Assembly (NCBI GenBank): GCA_963680875.1
Contig: OY804579.1
Span: 18,895,804-18,959,803, forward strand
Direction of reading: 5' to 3'
Length of the DNA stretch: 64,000 nucleotides
Source of the DNA: Bathymodiolus brooksi
Taxonomy: Eukaryota; Mollusca; Bivalvia; Mytilida; Modiolidae
This document shows positions 47,145 to 59,600 of this stretch, in pieces. Each line of letters opens with the position of its first letter. Position 1 is the first letter of the stretch. The notes under the pieces are model-generated. The model worked only from the letters and a program-made list of their open reading frames with translations. It had not been told where the DNA came from and searched no databases. The position numbers and the translations under genes were made by a program.

Positions 47145-48465
47145 TTTATGTTACTTGTTGCTAAGTTCCAAGTATAAATACATTTAAAAAGAAGAGATGT
47201 AGAACAGATGCACATATGAGACAAAATCACAATAAAAAAAAATGCAATATTAAATAGAGATGCCAGTCAAAAATCAATTACAGGGGATGCTTGCTGTTTT
47301 TGAACCATTAGATAGAGCTCAATCTAAGAAGAACTTTGAGCCTTCATTTGTAAAAATCGGATGAAGGGTTCAAAAGTTATGAGCATCTGAAATTGCCTAT
47401 TTTTGGTCGATAATTTTCCAAAGATGGCCGCCATCAATAATGGTTTTAATGACTGTTTTAGAGTTCTGATTTTTTGTGTAAACAGCAGATAATGTCTCTA
47501 CTTTTGTTTTTTCCCCATAGATTATAAGTTATTCTGTCAGAAAAATGAAACTGAACATGCTCGAAGTAATATTTGCTATTTGTTTTACTGTCCAAAATGT
47601 ATGGCGGAGCCACTTTTGATCTTGACCGAAAGGTCCATATGGCTCACATTGCCATAATTTTGTCAGAAAATAACTTATCTGACATCATAATAGAAGAAAT
47701 TGTGTGTAGAAATACTTGTTTTGTGTGCAATTATAACATATGAATCACCTTTTACATCTTTTTGTGGAATTATGAATCCATAAAGGTGGGTGTGCAATTA
47801 GTGTTCAACACTATTTGAGAATGGCACCGTTTCACAGCAGTTATATGGGAAAATGACACAAAAAGCTTCATATTTCCTAAACTAAAAATGATATCCGCAC
47901 AAAATTTTGAAGGTAATACCACAGTGTTGTGCACGTTCTGTTGGACGTGATGTTTTTTTTGTCGACGCAAGAAATGGCAGCCATTTTGTTCAAAATGGCC
48001 GCCATTTTTTCATAAAATTCATCAAACAGGGAACCTGTTCCAAGATAATTTGATAATTTTTTTTATCAATATAATTAATATCACTGAAAAAATGGATATG
48101 GAGATTTGTACTAATGACCTCTTATTTGTTTTAGCATTTTATTAAGGAATAATTGTCATATTGGTGACCATTTTGAAAACAAAATGGCTGCCATTGCTTT
48201 AAAATTCGTTGCTCAAATTTACGTTTTTTATGATTACTCTATTGTTTCTAGTCAGAATTTGATCATCAAGGTATCAAATTAAAGATATTTTAATAATCTA
48301 TAACCTCAAGTGACTAATAAATTAAACTGAATACTTTTCATACCAATATGTAATCCCCCATGGGGTGAAGATTCCAGACACCTAGTACTACCACTTGCCG
48401 AAAGTTTAACTGGTCAGCTTGATATATATATATATATATACATTTGTAGGTGTTTTTGCTTTCCT
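47145..48465. other. Non-coding interior of the 24.1-kb element
   Basis: Contains several ATGGCCGCCAT and AATGGC(T/A)GCCAT motifs between 47420 and 48200 but no recognised exon or element ends. Confidence 0.4.
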
Positions 48466-48469
48466 ACCT

Positions 48470-48535
48470 CAATGTCTTGCTATCATGATGTAGCTGTACA
48501 ATTGCTGAAAGTGATGTTATATGCAACAATCACCC
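48470..48535 (+). mobile_element. SINE tail fragment
   Basis: Weak match to the shared 3' tail (ATCATGATGTAGCTGTACAA, then TTGCTGAAAGTGATGTTA). Confidence 0.5.
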
Positions 48536-48765
48536 AACAAGCATGATAGTGAAACACCTCTAAACTAAACTTCCTTAAGACCAGCTTGTGTTTAAAATAG
48601 ATGGATATTATTTGCACGCTTTACACATTTCCTACGAAAGGCTACATATGGAACTTTATTTAAAATAAAGTTTATGTTGTTTATATAGGATGCTGTTTAT
48701 ATTCAGGTTTCCCTTGATTGCAATTTGAGCAAGTAAATTTGTTTCAGTCTTACTCTCCATGCCGT

Positions 48766-48948
48766 TCGAATCCCGCTCATGGTAACTTAAGGTGTACTTG
48801 ATACCACATTATTGTGTGATAAAATTCGTCAGTGACTTGCAACAGGTATGTGGTTTTCTCCAGGTACTCGGGTTTACGCCACCAATAAAAGTGACCACCA
48901 CAATATAACTGAAATATTGTTGAAAATGAAACTGGCATTAAACACCAT
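48766..48948 (+). mobile_element. SINE family 1, head-truncated
   Basis: Starts at the B box (CGTTCGAATCCCGCTCATGG) and runs through the tail GCATTAAACACCATA. Confidence 0.83.
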
Positions 48949-49337
48949 AACCCAACTCTCCGACTCCATGTCAAAGTTTCAGTCTTGCTCATTACTATTC
49001 TAATTTGCTTCTTAAAACATGTTCAATGAAAACAACAACAAAATATTAAGTTCATTCATTTATTATTTAGGAAATATATGGTGTATTTTTTAAATACATC
49101 ATCTATTGTCACATGTATTGTGGTCTGAATAAGTCCAGCTACATGTAAAACTAAATATATAATAAATTATTCTTCAATAGAGACCAGAACTCCCAACCAT
49201 CTGTAAAGAAAAATATTAATGAAATTTTCAACATAGTGTATTAGTAATGAACCAGAACAACTAATGAAGACAAAATGTTGGCCAGCAACATTTTTCATAT
49301 CTTTATTGAATATTTAATTATGATATAAATTATGGAC

Positions 49338-51928
49338 TCAGCTGTAAATTATCCTGCAGGCTGCAGTCCTAAGTTCAGGTAATATCCCAAGGCCAGCTTG
49401 GATCACATGTCTTTGACCAGCAAAGCATACTGTCAGGTGAACTGGAAAAAAAACAGAAGGGACCACAAAGAAACAGTTCTAACTACATATTATCATTTCA
49501 TAACTACTATTTTAATAAATATAAATTCACAATGTATTTAAGCCAAAAAAATTACCAGTGTTTCAAATTTTTAGTATTGACCCCAACTTTTCGTGTCTCA
49601 AGTTTTTATTGACATTTTTGGACAAAGTTAAAGTCAGATCCTTGTTCTGTATAACCTACAATGTAGGTAAAAATATATTATATATGTTTTGTCTACTTAT
49701 ACTACCTTCCCCTTTTCGAGAATATTAGTAGAAACACTGGTATTTTTGTTCATTGGTCTTATCTATTTTTCCTTAAAAGTACCATGGCTTATCAATAAAA
49801 TAAATGATAAATAGTTTGATGTATTGGTTTTAATGTCACTTGTCACATCTTGTTATTCTGGCCACGAATTCATCATCCCATGCAAAAGACAAAGAAAAAA
49901 AACACTTTTCTTCTTATCTGTAGTTAGCAACCATTACACTGACCCATATATATATATTTATTACATAATGATTTTATTTAAGCAATTTTATTGGCTATCA
50001 TGCTGTCACCTGACATTCCGTAAAATTTGATATTGCTTGATTAAAACTTGTATTGACTTGGGTTTCACTTTCGTTTTCCATTGCATTATGTATGACGTCA
50101 TAATGAAGTGATTAATTTCATATTGACTTGGTTTCACTTTCACTTTTCATTTTAATGTAATAAAACAATTACAGTCTTTTGTATCGGTCAATACGAGTTT
50201 TTATAGACCTTAGAAATCAATATTCACCTCAGCCTAAAGGCTTCGGTGAATATCGTTTTTAAGGTCCATAAAAACTTGTATTGACCTCAGCAAAAGACTA
50301 TAATTGAATAATATATATATATATATATACAGCAAACATTACACTGACCCATATATATACATCTCACCAATTGATGTGATAACTTTCATAAAATAAAACT
50401 AACCGGTATAATCCTTGTTTGTTAACAAACAGTAGATCATATCTCTGTTGATGGCATGTGACATCAAGTACTGTTTACAAATATCATTCAGCTCACTTGT
50501 GCTGGACTGGTTGAAATTCTGTAGCAGATCATGCAGAAGTGATTGACCTGCAGAGAACAAAAACTAAATACTGAATTTAATTATGCCAAATACAAAAGAT
50601 CATTATAATGTGATGCTTACAAAAAAATTAATTTCATTTCAAGATCTAAAGTACCCTGGCCTGAGAAGACCAGACCTTCTGCAAATCTGACAAACTTTCT
50701 TACATAATGCTGTATCGAGTGCACCTCGAACCGGACTAGAACTCCTGATTGTGGTAGGCACTAATTGCATATGTAGTTGTAAATTCAACTACCATACGAT
50801 CATGACTGCCCCTTAAAGAGAAGGTTTCAAATGCAAAAATGAAATTAAATCAAGACTATTATTTTTCTTTCTTCCAATGTTCAGTCTTTACTTCTGAAGT
50901 GAGGCATTTTCAGATGCAGAAATACCTAATGATTTCTCCGCCACATTATTTATTGAGTTGCAGACAACTATACATCAAGACAAGCCACTTCTTCTGGATT
51001 AAAATATACTTTCCCATGTTGAATAAAAATAACGCAACATATAAATATGCAATAACATTTTTTTTACTTTTATTTGAATTTAGTATGTAAATATTCAATC
51101 ATGCTCGAGTATCCATGGAAGCTGGCAAATACAAAAAAATGTAGCACCATGACAAAAGTTGCTTGTGTTGATGCATACTTGCAATCCAATGCCCTGGTTG
51201 AATAGTTCAAGCAACATAATCTCATTGAAATTAGACCTGGCTTCGAAGAAATTTTCTGCACTATACCTCCAACCTGAAGATAATAGAGCAGAATATTTCT
51301 TCTCACATCTAACCAAAATGTCTGTTTTAAAAGCTCAAATTCATGTACCAACTTTAAAAAAAAAGCTTTGAATATATAAACAAAAACAAAGCTTTTGAAA
51401 AGTTGTCAGAGTACACCACCCAGAATATGAATAGAATTAACTTTCTGAAGAGTGAAGACTATAATATAAAAAACAAATATTATGTACCGGTACACATAGA
51501 AGAAAGTGTTTTGTGACTGTAGACTGTATTGACTGATGAAAAAGAGGAAACTCCTAATTTCTAGTGCTCAGTCATACCCTCATTTTCTAGCTGTTTGGAC
51601 CAAGTTTGAAACATTTTATTTCCAAATATTTTCCTTAAAGAAAAGAGGAAAATTTCATCTCTATTTACACCCCCCTTTTTTTCGGTTTGTTTACTTTTCG
51701 TCTTTTGTTTTGAACGCAAGTTGGAAGTATTTATAAATTGACAAGAAGTTTTTCATAAACTACTTAAAAAGAAGCAATGCAAAAAATAAATCGTACGTTT
51801 AAAACATTGAGATCAAGGTTTATACATACCTACGGCTACGATAACAGCTGTGTCAGCGTCGTTGACGTTACAAATATTTTCCACTTCCAGGGATGACGTG
51901 CGACGTTCTTCTTCACGACTTCAGACAT
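49338..51928 (-). CDS. Small three-exon reverse-strand gene in the 24.1-kb element, start region frameshifted
   Basis: Exons 51928-51830, 50547-50404 and 49441-49338, all with GT/AG junctions and agreeing phases for the last two joins. The coding frame reads NICNVNDADTAVIVAVGQSL, then LHDLLQNFNQSSTSELNDIC and QYLMSHAINRDMIYCLLTNK, ending TAACRIIYS and a stop. An AATAAA lies about 30 bp past the stop on that strand. The only nearby ATG (51928) begins MSEVVKK in a different frame from the open one (EERRTSSLEVEN), so a 1-nt indel near 51908, or an unseen upstream exon, must be invoked. Product about 120 residues, no recognised domain. Position suggests it belongs to the element's own gene set. 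Confidence 0.5.
50185..50305. repeat. Foldback element
   Basis: GTCTTTTGTATCGGTCAATACGAGTTTTTATAGACC-type left arm (quoted as GTCTTTTGTATCGGTCAATA) pairs with TATTGACCTCAGCAAAAGAC at the right; the centre CAGCCTAAAGGCTTCGGTGA resembles the loops at 17888 and 18384. Confidence 0.8.
50650..50818 (-). mobile_element. SINE family 1, head half
   Basis: Head and middle on the reverse strand (CTACCATACGATCATGAC at its 5' end), tail missing. Confidence 0.75.
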
Positions 51929-51929
51929 G

Positions 51930-52595
51930 ATGTTTAGCTTCAGGGGTGTTTTAAATACGAAAAACCAGCCGTGTTCCCGATCTAATAGGGTTGAGTTGGC
52001 ATGTTTCCTATGTTGATATTATAATGAAAAATACAAATATCGCCATCGGAGAACGCTACTCCAAATTTTTCACTGAATTGTTCATCTTAAAACTTTTCAG
52101 AAGACCATTTCCCGTTTAGCAGGCACAGGAAAACGGAAGCGACTGTGACCATGTGCAAGCTACGAATCTGCGCTTTAATTGGATAATAATTATGGAACTA
52201 TATAACGTCAGGAACATGCCGGGCAAGGCATTGAAAAGGGGGACCTTGGTGAAAAAAACCGTGTCGCGAATGTAAAATTCCGAAAACAGCGATTCCGATT
52301 CGAACACGATATATCTAAACGATTCCATATCAAAAGAAACAAATTTTTTAAAGATTTTAAACAATGTTTAGATAATTAATTAATGTAAAAAAATTATATC
52401 TTTATATAGTTTTATCTGTAAAAAATTGACATCAAAATATTGCATTTTCATGTAAAAGCAGCTACCGGAAAACAAAATGGCGGCCAAAATAACGATAAGT
52501 CGGCATCTCTATATTAAACTAGATTTTTATTCTCCATATTTATATGAGACTGCCTGACCAGTAAACAAAATAAAAAGTCTTGTATTCCTGTAAAA
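51930..52595. other. Non-coding interior of the 24.1-kb element
   Basis: Nothing coding recognised on either strand. Confidence 0.4.
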
Positions 52596-52599
52596 TGTT

Positions 52600-52650
52600 T
52601 GGTTTATGGTGTTTAATGCCACTTTCAACAATATCGTGGCGATCATGTAA
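52600..52650 (-). mobile_element. SINE family 1, tail fragment
   Basis: TGGTGTTTAATGCCACTTTC then AACAATATCGTGGCGATCAT. Confidence 0.65.
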
Positions 52651-53169
52651 AAGATAAGTATTGCATCGTGACTTGATAGTTGATACAGAGTTGAAAATAT
52701 ACAAATATGTAGAGCTTCATATGAGCTTTTACTAGTCATGAATAAATATGGATATCAAAGCACCAATCATAACACTGAACACATACCAACTTAGGCATGC
52801 ACAAGAAAAACAAATGTTTTGCATGTTCATAAAGAGAAATAACATAACAAACTCGATTATTCATTGGTTGTCATGACATTAAATGTATGTAATCAATTAC
52901 ATTTTAAAATTAATTGTAATTTAATCGATTACATTTCAAAGTCTGGTTTTTATACAAGCAAGGAAACTTTACTTTTGGCACTCCATTAAAAACCTGTTAC
53001 ATGGTTATCACGAAGTAAATGCAGTACAATTATCATTGCAATACGATCATAAAACTCAACAACTTGTACAATTCTGGTTCTTTTTAACTGCTTTGAAAAC
53101 ACCACTGATGCGATCGTTTCCAGCATAAAAAATATAGATATAACCTTCAATATTTACAATATAATATTA

Positions 53170-53315
53170 CAGTAAAACCTGTCTAAACGGAACCCTAATG
53201 GGATAGAAGAATTTGTTCAGCTTAGACAGGTGTTTGGTTTACACAGACATTTAGTAGATGGGACTGTAAATTCTGTCTGGTTTAGGCAAGTTTTCGGTTT
53301 AGACAGGTTTCAGTG
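53170..53315. mobile_element. 146-bp TA-target MITE (Tc1/mariner/pogo type)
   Basis: Ends CAGTAAAACCTGTCTAAACG and (reverse complement) CACTGAAACCTGTCTAAACC, flanked by TA. Internal copies of GTTTAGACAGG-like motifs. Related degenerate sequence at about 57455-57545. Confidence 0.75.
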
Positions 53316-53629
53316 TATTTCAAACTATTTGAGGAATTGTCTTTCCAGAATATGTTTAATCAGAATATATTATTACTTATTATTTTTTACTTAGCCTAGG
53401 AAAACTAGCCCAGAAAATCTAATTGTTCGACAAGTTCTATGTACAAGTCGGGCATGACAATATTCCACACCCCTGTGCTGACAAAATATTGCTCATCTTA
53501 AATGTGCACATTACGTAGGCGTCGTACTGGAACTGAAGGTCTGTGTCTGTGAATCATGGTTGCAAGTCCAGATACAGTATTTTCATATGGATTTCTGTCA
53601 TGGCAAAGAGTTTTGCATTTTAACTCACG

Positions 53630-53635
53630 TTTATT
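53630..53635 (-). terminator. Polyadenylation signal of the DUF6589 gene
   Basis: AATAAA on the reverse strand 23 bp after the stop codon. Confidence 0.6.
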
Positions 53636-53658
53636 TTTTTGTGTTAAGACATCCTTCT

Positions 53659-56600
53659 CTAAACTTTCGCTACTTTCTTAACATCTCCTAAATATGATGG
53701 CAAATGGTGAAATCCTTTGCGTACCCTGCAACGATTTATAACGTCATAATGTTTTACAAAGTTGATGAGGATAGGATACTCCTGAGAATGTTTAATTATG
53801 CTCTCCTTTGTTTGGTGTCCTGAGCATGCAACTTTGCTATCACGGTTAAGCATTTCTAAGTATTCATCGAGGGCAATGTTGTTATTTCTGCCACCCTGAA
53901 CATTAACAAATCTGTTTGTTATTAATCTTTCTGATTGCTCTGCTGGCAAAACCCCAGATGTCAATGCTGTCAAATGGATTGAACCAATGGTATATTTTGT
54001 TTTCCCTGTTTTGTTGTAGATTGGTAATTCGTATTTCGTAGATCTTACGCATCTTTCCCCATCCCCCATATCAACAGCAGTATCCAAATTTCTGTGTAAC
54101 ATTACTAGCTTAAACAACATTAAAATGTAGTCATACAGCTGATCTGTTTGTATTGGCTTTGATCTAGTCTTTTCTTTTTCTATTTTTACATGGTGAACAT
54201 TTGACTCGTGCGACTTCAGGGATCCTGTATACATGTAACTTTTTTCACAAAAATGATACTTGACACGGTCATTTTCCATATTGGCAGTCCAATAATTTTC
54301 TGGATGGTTGGGATTTTCAAGGACTTCTCTTAGTGAAGCACACATATCGTCTTCATTTTCAAAAAAGAATTTCTTAATTATTATTCCACAAATGTTATTC
54401 AGCCAGTTGATTTTTTGTTGGTTTGATATGTCCTGGAAATCTACAGGAAATGGTATGTTTTCCTCAAAATCACTTAGTTTGAAATGATCCAACAACATAA
54501 CAAGACAAATCGCATCTAGTATAGTGTAGTACAGGAGTTTGTGAGGTCTGTAACTATTTTTCACCTTTCCTTTTACACTTCTCATATTCAGTAGATTACG
54601 AAAGAAATAAACTGTGCATTCATCATTTCCACTTCCTGTATCAAATGCAAGTTTTTGGATTGCCTGTAAAAGATACAGATATTAAGTCTAAAAATTTATG
54701 AGAATTATTGTATATACATTTTTGTGTCGTAACATCAGCAAGTGTAATAAAATTAATGCTATGTGACAAATATGAATAAAATGTTTGAAGACAGAGATCA
54801 ACTTTGTAGGATAAATAAATTGTTGCAAAATCATTTATCTAATATCTCTTTGTAGTTCTTTTTTTTAATGCAATAATAACTACAGCGGTAAAGATCAACA
54901 GCTAATCCCCTCACCCACCTTTGCTTATGCATAAAATAAATGTCATTGTGACACTATTGTGGGTTGATTATTCTGTACTTTCCAAAATGTATTCACTAAC
55001 GAGATATCACTGCTTTCTGACCTATTAGCACCCACGACATAAAACTCTGACATGTGCAAAATGTATGTTATAGTGACTCAGATGTGGTTATTTTGAAACT
55101 CCCTGAAGATATATTCACTGATGTAATATCTGTAATCTTAATGCAAAACATAACCAGTCACAGATATACATACCAACAAAAGCAATGATATATCCCCCAG
55201 GACTGGTGTGAGAAAATAAAGCTGATATAAAGCCTTACCTCTAAAAAATTCATAAGATGATGAAAGTCCTCCATTTTAGAAATAAAACCTTCAAGTTTTT
55301 CCAATGCATTGTCAGCATTCCTCATGGCATTTTGTGCACCTTGCACCCTTTCATCAGTAAGACGATTACCTTAATATTAAAAATAAAATATTAGGAACCA
55401 TTAAAATGTATAAATTAAAATTAAAATGTTTTTCTTTGAGAGAAAATACATATGATGGATGACAAATGATACATTGAATTTCATGAAGAAACACTATAAG
55501 TTTTCAAAATTTACAGTGAATGAGTGATTGTTGTTTTACGCCAACTCAGGAATTTTTCAGCTATATCATGGCAAGAACAAGTCAACTTTCAATGAGATGA
55601 AGAGGAGGTCTGATTTGTACTAGATCAAAATGCTTAGTTGGATCCATACAGTGCTAGCTCACTGAAAAAACAGTTCGCGGATAGACATGTCATCCCACTC
55701 CGACACATTATCCTAATTCCGAGCCAACCAGACTTTGGTCTCTCTCCTTAATATTGCGGGGTTAGAGAAGAAGCAAAAAATACCCTTTTTATAGTTTTGT
55801 TTGACCTGACCTGGACTCGAACCTACGATCTACCACCCCTAAAAATTTACAGAAGAAATATATGTCCTAATAAGATTGTACAATGAACAGATATAAAGTA
55901 ACATTGTGAGCTACAATCATGCATAAACAACATAATTACCTCCAAGAAATACTGGTTCCACCATTTCTCCATCTTTACAAGGTACATATCTCTCTGTCAA
56001 AAGCTTCAGAAGTTGGATCATTTCATTTGATTTGTTCTCATTGGTGTCAAATAGTCCTAAAGGGTACTAAAAAGAATGAAAAGATTTTAATTTGTAAAAA
56101 AAAATGGTCTTTATGTTATTTGTTAATGCCAACTTGAATAAGTAACTGACTGGCACGAAAAAAAAAAAGGATCAATGATTGACACTAACTTTATCGATAT
56201 CATGCGTTAGTAGTTGGTCACTGTACAGCGTAACATCTCACCAGTGTTGTTTGAGTTGTATCCAACTTTTGTAACAAACAATTACAAAAACAGGCAATTG
56301 AAATGCATTCACATATATCTTTACCCCCCCCCCCCCCCCCCCCCCCCCCCAACTACAGTCTGCAGTAATTATTTACTGTGAATGCATCATTGTGATGTTT
56401 GTATTAATGCGAAAAATGTGATGAGATATTCATCATTTTAATAAAAAATTGACATTTTAATTGTTTGTAAGGGGTGTTGTGGCCGTGATTGTATGGCAGT
56501 TGGATTATTCAGTGTCTATCATCACTAACGTTGTGAGTTATAATCTTGCTCAGGCGATGAGTACTCAATACAACATTATGTGATAATATTTGTCAGTGAC

Positions 56601-59600
56601 TTGAGACAGGTGAGTGGTTTTCTCCTGGTACTCTGGTTTCCTCCACCAATAAAACTGAAATATTGTTGAAAGTGGCATTCAACACCATAACCCTAACTCC
56701 CTAATTGTTTGTATTTATTTTCTATTACAATAATGAATATGGACTGGAATCACATTAATTCATCTCACATTTTCATGATTTGTCAGGGATTCACAATAAT
56801 TGATGCACGTTTCTGATATTACAGGAATTAGATTTATCAAATAATCATCATCTTTGTCACAATAGAATAAACATATTTAATTCATAATTATATCTTCAAA
56901 AATAATATATATTAAAATATTTTCTTACCTGTGAGGTCTTTAACCCTGCAAATTGGGAGTATTTATGCTCTAGGTGTTCAGGGTAAATCTTCTTAAAATG
57001 ATGTTGCAGTTGTGAAGAATTGTTGATGACTGATGTGGCAAAGATGAACGTTAACTCCTGTAGTAATTGTTCCTGTTCTTGGAGGGATGGAATAAATCTT
57101 AGAATGTCTATGTCTGAATAATTCGTTACGGTTGACTCATGGCTAACACTTTGTGGCAGCACTCTATCAACAAGGGCATACATGTTAAACAGGTGCAAAG
57201 AGACTGTCTTGCGATCTGATGTACGAAATGAGGGCAAAATATTCTTGTCCCAATTGTCCCCTATTAACTGAAACTTTGTTGATCCTCCATCAGCCCACAT
57301 TTTCTTGATTGCATTTATATCTGAATCCAACTTGTTTTGCCAGCTGGCCAATTTGTTGTGAATAGTTTGAGGATGAACACAAATTCCAAGCTGTGAAAGT
57401 CTTTCAATATCCTACGAAAAGAACCCAAAAAAAATTCAATATATGTGCGTTCAGTTAAACCTGTTTAAGAGACAACTTAAGGGAAATCAGAAAAAAACGG
57501 TCTCCTACAACAGGTGGTCTTTTAATACAGGTTCACTTTATATGAAAAGCATTACTGAGGGATCTGAAAATAATGTTCTAGTATAACATGATTTTCCTTA
57601 ATAGACAGACAACAGGTGGTCTAGATCTCTCAAGCTGGTTTCATTGTACCAAAATATCCAAGAATTATCTTCATATTGCACATACATTGTATCTCAAAGG
57701 TGATAGGGGCCATCGTGGCAGTGATCGTATGGTAGTTGGATTTATAACTACCTATGCAATCAGTGCCTATCACCCCTGATGTTGTGTGTTCGAATCTTGA
57801 TCAGAGCGTTATGTGATAAAGTTTGTCAGTGAATTCCGATATGTCAGTGATTTCCTCCGGTTCCTCCACCAATAACTTGACCACCACAATATAATTGCAA
57901 TATTGTTAAAAGTGGTATCAAACAAAAATCAAAGGTGAAATTTCGATACAATAGAAAATAATTATAATAACCTAGTAATACAAGAAATGTACGGGTACAT
58001 GTAAAAATCTGAAATAAAATGCACTGTAGGAACTTAACCACCAAATATAATTAAAATTCAACTAATGCCAAATTTAAGGGCTATACTAGTATGTATACAC
58101 CTAATTCTTCTGATCTTCTCCGATTTAAATGACATTTGTACTTCAAACTTACTCTTTGTGTACAGCCTCCTTGTGTTAAAACAAATCCAATCATGTATTG
58201 AATTGCTGACATTTCTTGGCTTCTCCCGTGCAGTCCTAAAGCTGTTGCTAGCATGATATGGCGAAATGCTTTACTAGACACACTTTGTGGTATGTCCCAC
58301 ACAACTGACTCCATAACTGCGGCAAGCATTGGACAAGAACATTTTAATTCATTATTCAGCTGTTCCCATGTAAATGTAAAAAATTCCTCATAATCTTTTT
58401 TTCTCAGTAAAGTTTGTGATCCTCTTTTACAAATTGCATGAGACTCTTCTTTGACAATCTGTGCTGTTCTATTCACAATTTCTACTGGACTCTCCCTACT
58501 TATAGTTTCCAGAATTATTCTGTTAATGTTGGTTCCTCTTACAAATGCTTTGCATATTGTCTTGTATGCTTCATTCATAATGACAACAGTCTTCAACCCA
58601 CTTGGATAGGAAACCGACACCTTATAAAATTAAAAATGAATGAAAATTAAACACAATTAAACTATGCATTATAAATGTACACTAAAATATTCATACTGCA
58701 TATATCTAGCATTGTAAAATAAAATAAATTTACTTGAAAATTTTCTGTCAATATTTTTTTTTATTTACAAATTTCTAAAAATCTGATATTTAAAACAGAA
58801 AATATGTTTACCTGTTTCTTTACTTTTATTATTTTCTTGATGGAGTATATATTTACAATGTATATAGGGAAAGAATAAAATCAGTCTTTAACTCACCCCA
58901 GTATTACTTCTTTATAATGTTGTTTTAACATATTTTTATAATGAACGTTGAATAACATAACCTGAAAATAAACTAAAACTAATTTAACCTCTTACCCAAT
59001 AACAGCTGAAAAAGAGAAACATACAAAACAATCATGCAAATATAAACATAGAGTCAAGGGTTAATAACTGATTAAAATGCTTTGTGTTCTGTGAATATAA
59101 GCTCCCCCATCTAGATTGAAATATTTAATAGAGAAAAGGGAGAAAGTGTGGAGATCTAATTTTAATTAGTTTGATTCTACATGTGTCGCTTATGCATTTA
59201 GGAACCCACTTAACATTTACAGGCCCTGGGGGCATACATTTGTCTACAAAAACATGATTGTTTGCTCCTTCTAAGCTCCATGCTTTTTTATCAGCAAAAT
59301 CAAATTTAATGCACACAAAAAAGAAAAAAAATTAGACCCCCACCCCAAAGCAATCTAATTAAAATTAGCTCTACACACTAGCTCCCCTCATTTTTTTTGG
59401 ACCAAAAAAAACGGGGGAGCAAGTACGTAGAGCTAATTTTAATTAGATTGACCCCAAAGTTAATTGTGGGTCCTTTTTCATACATACCCTAAATGCAGTA
59501 TGCCCTTTTCCATACAATGTTATTGTATATGAAATGAAATTTAAAATGGACAAGTTAACTGCTGGATTAATGTTGCATAATATACAGGTATCTAACTTTA

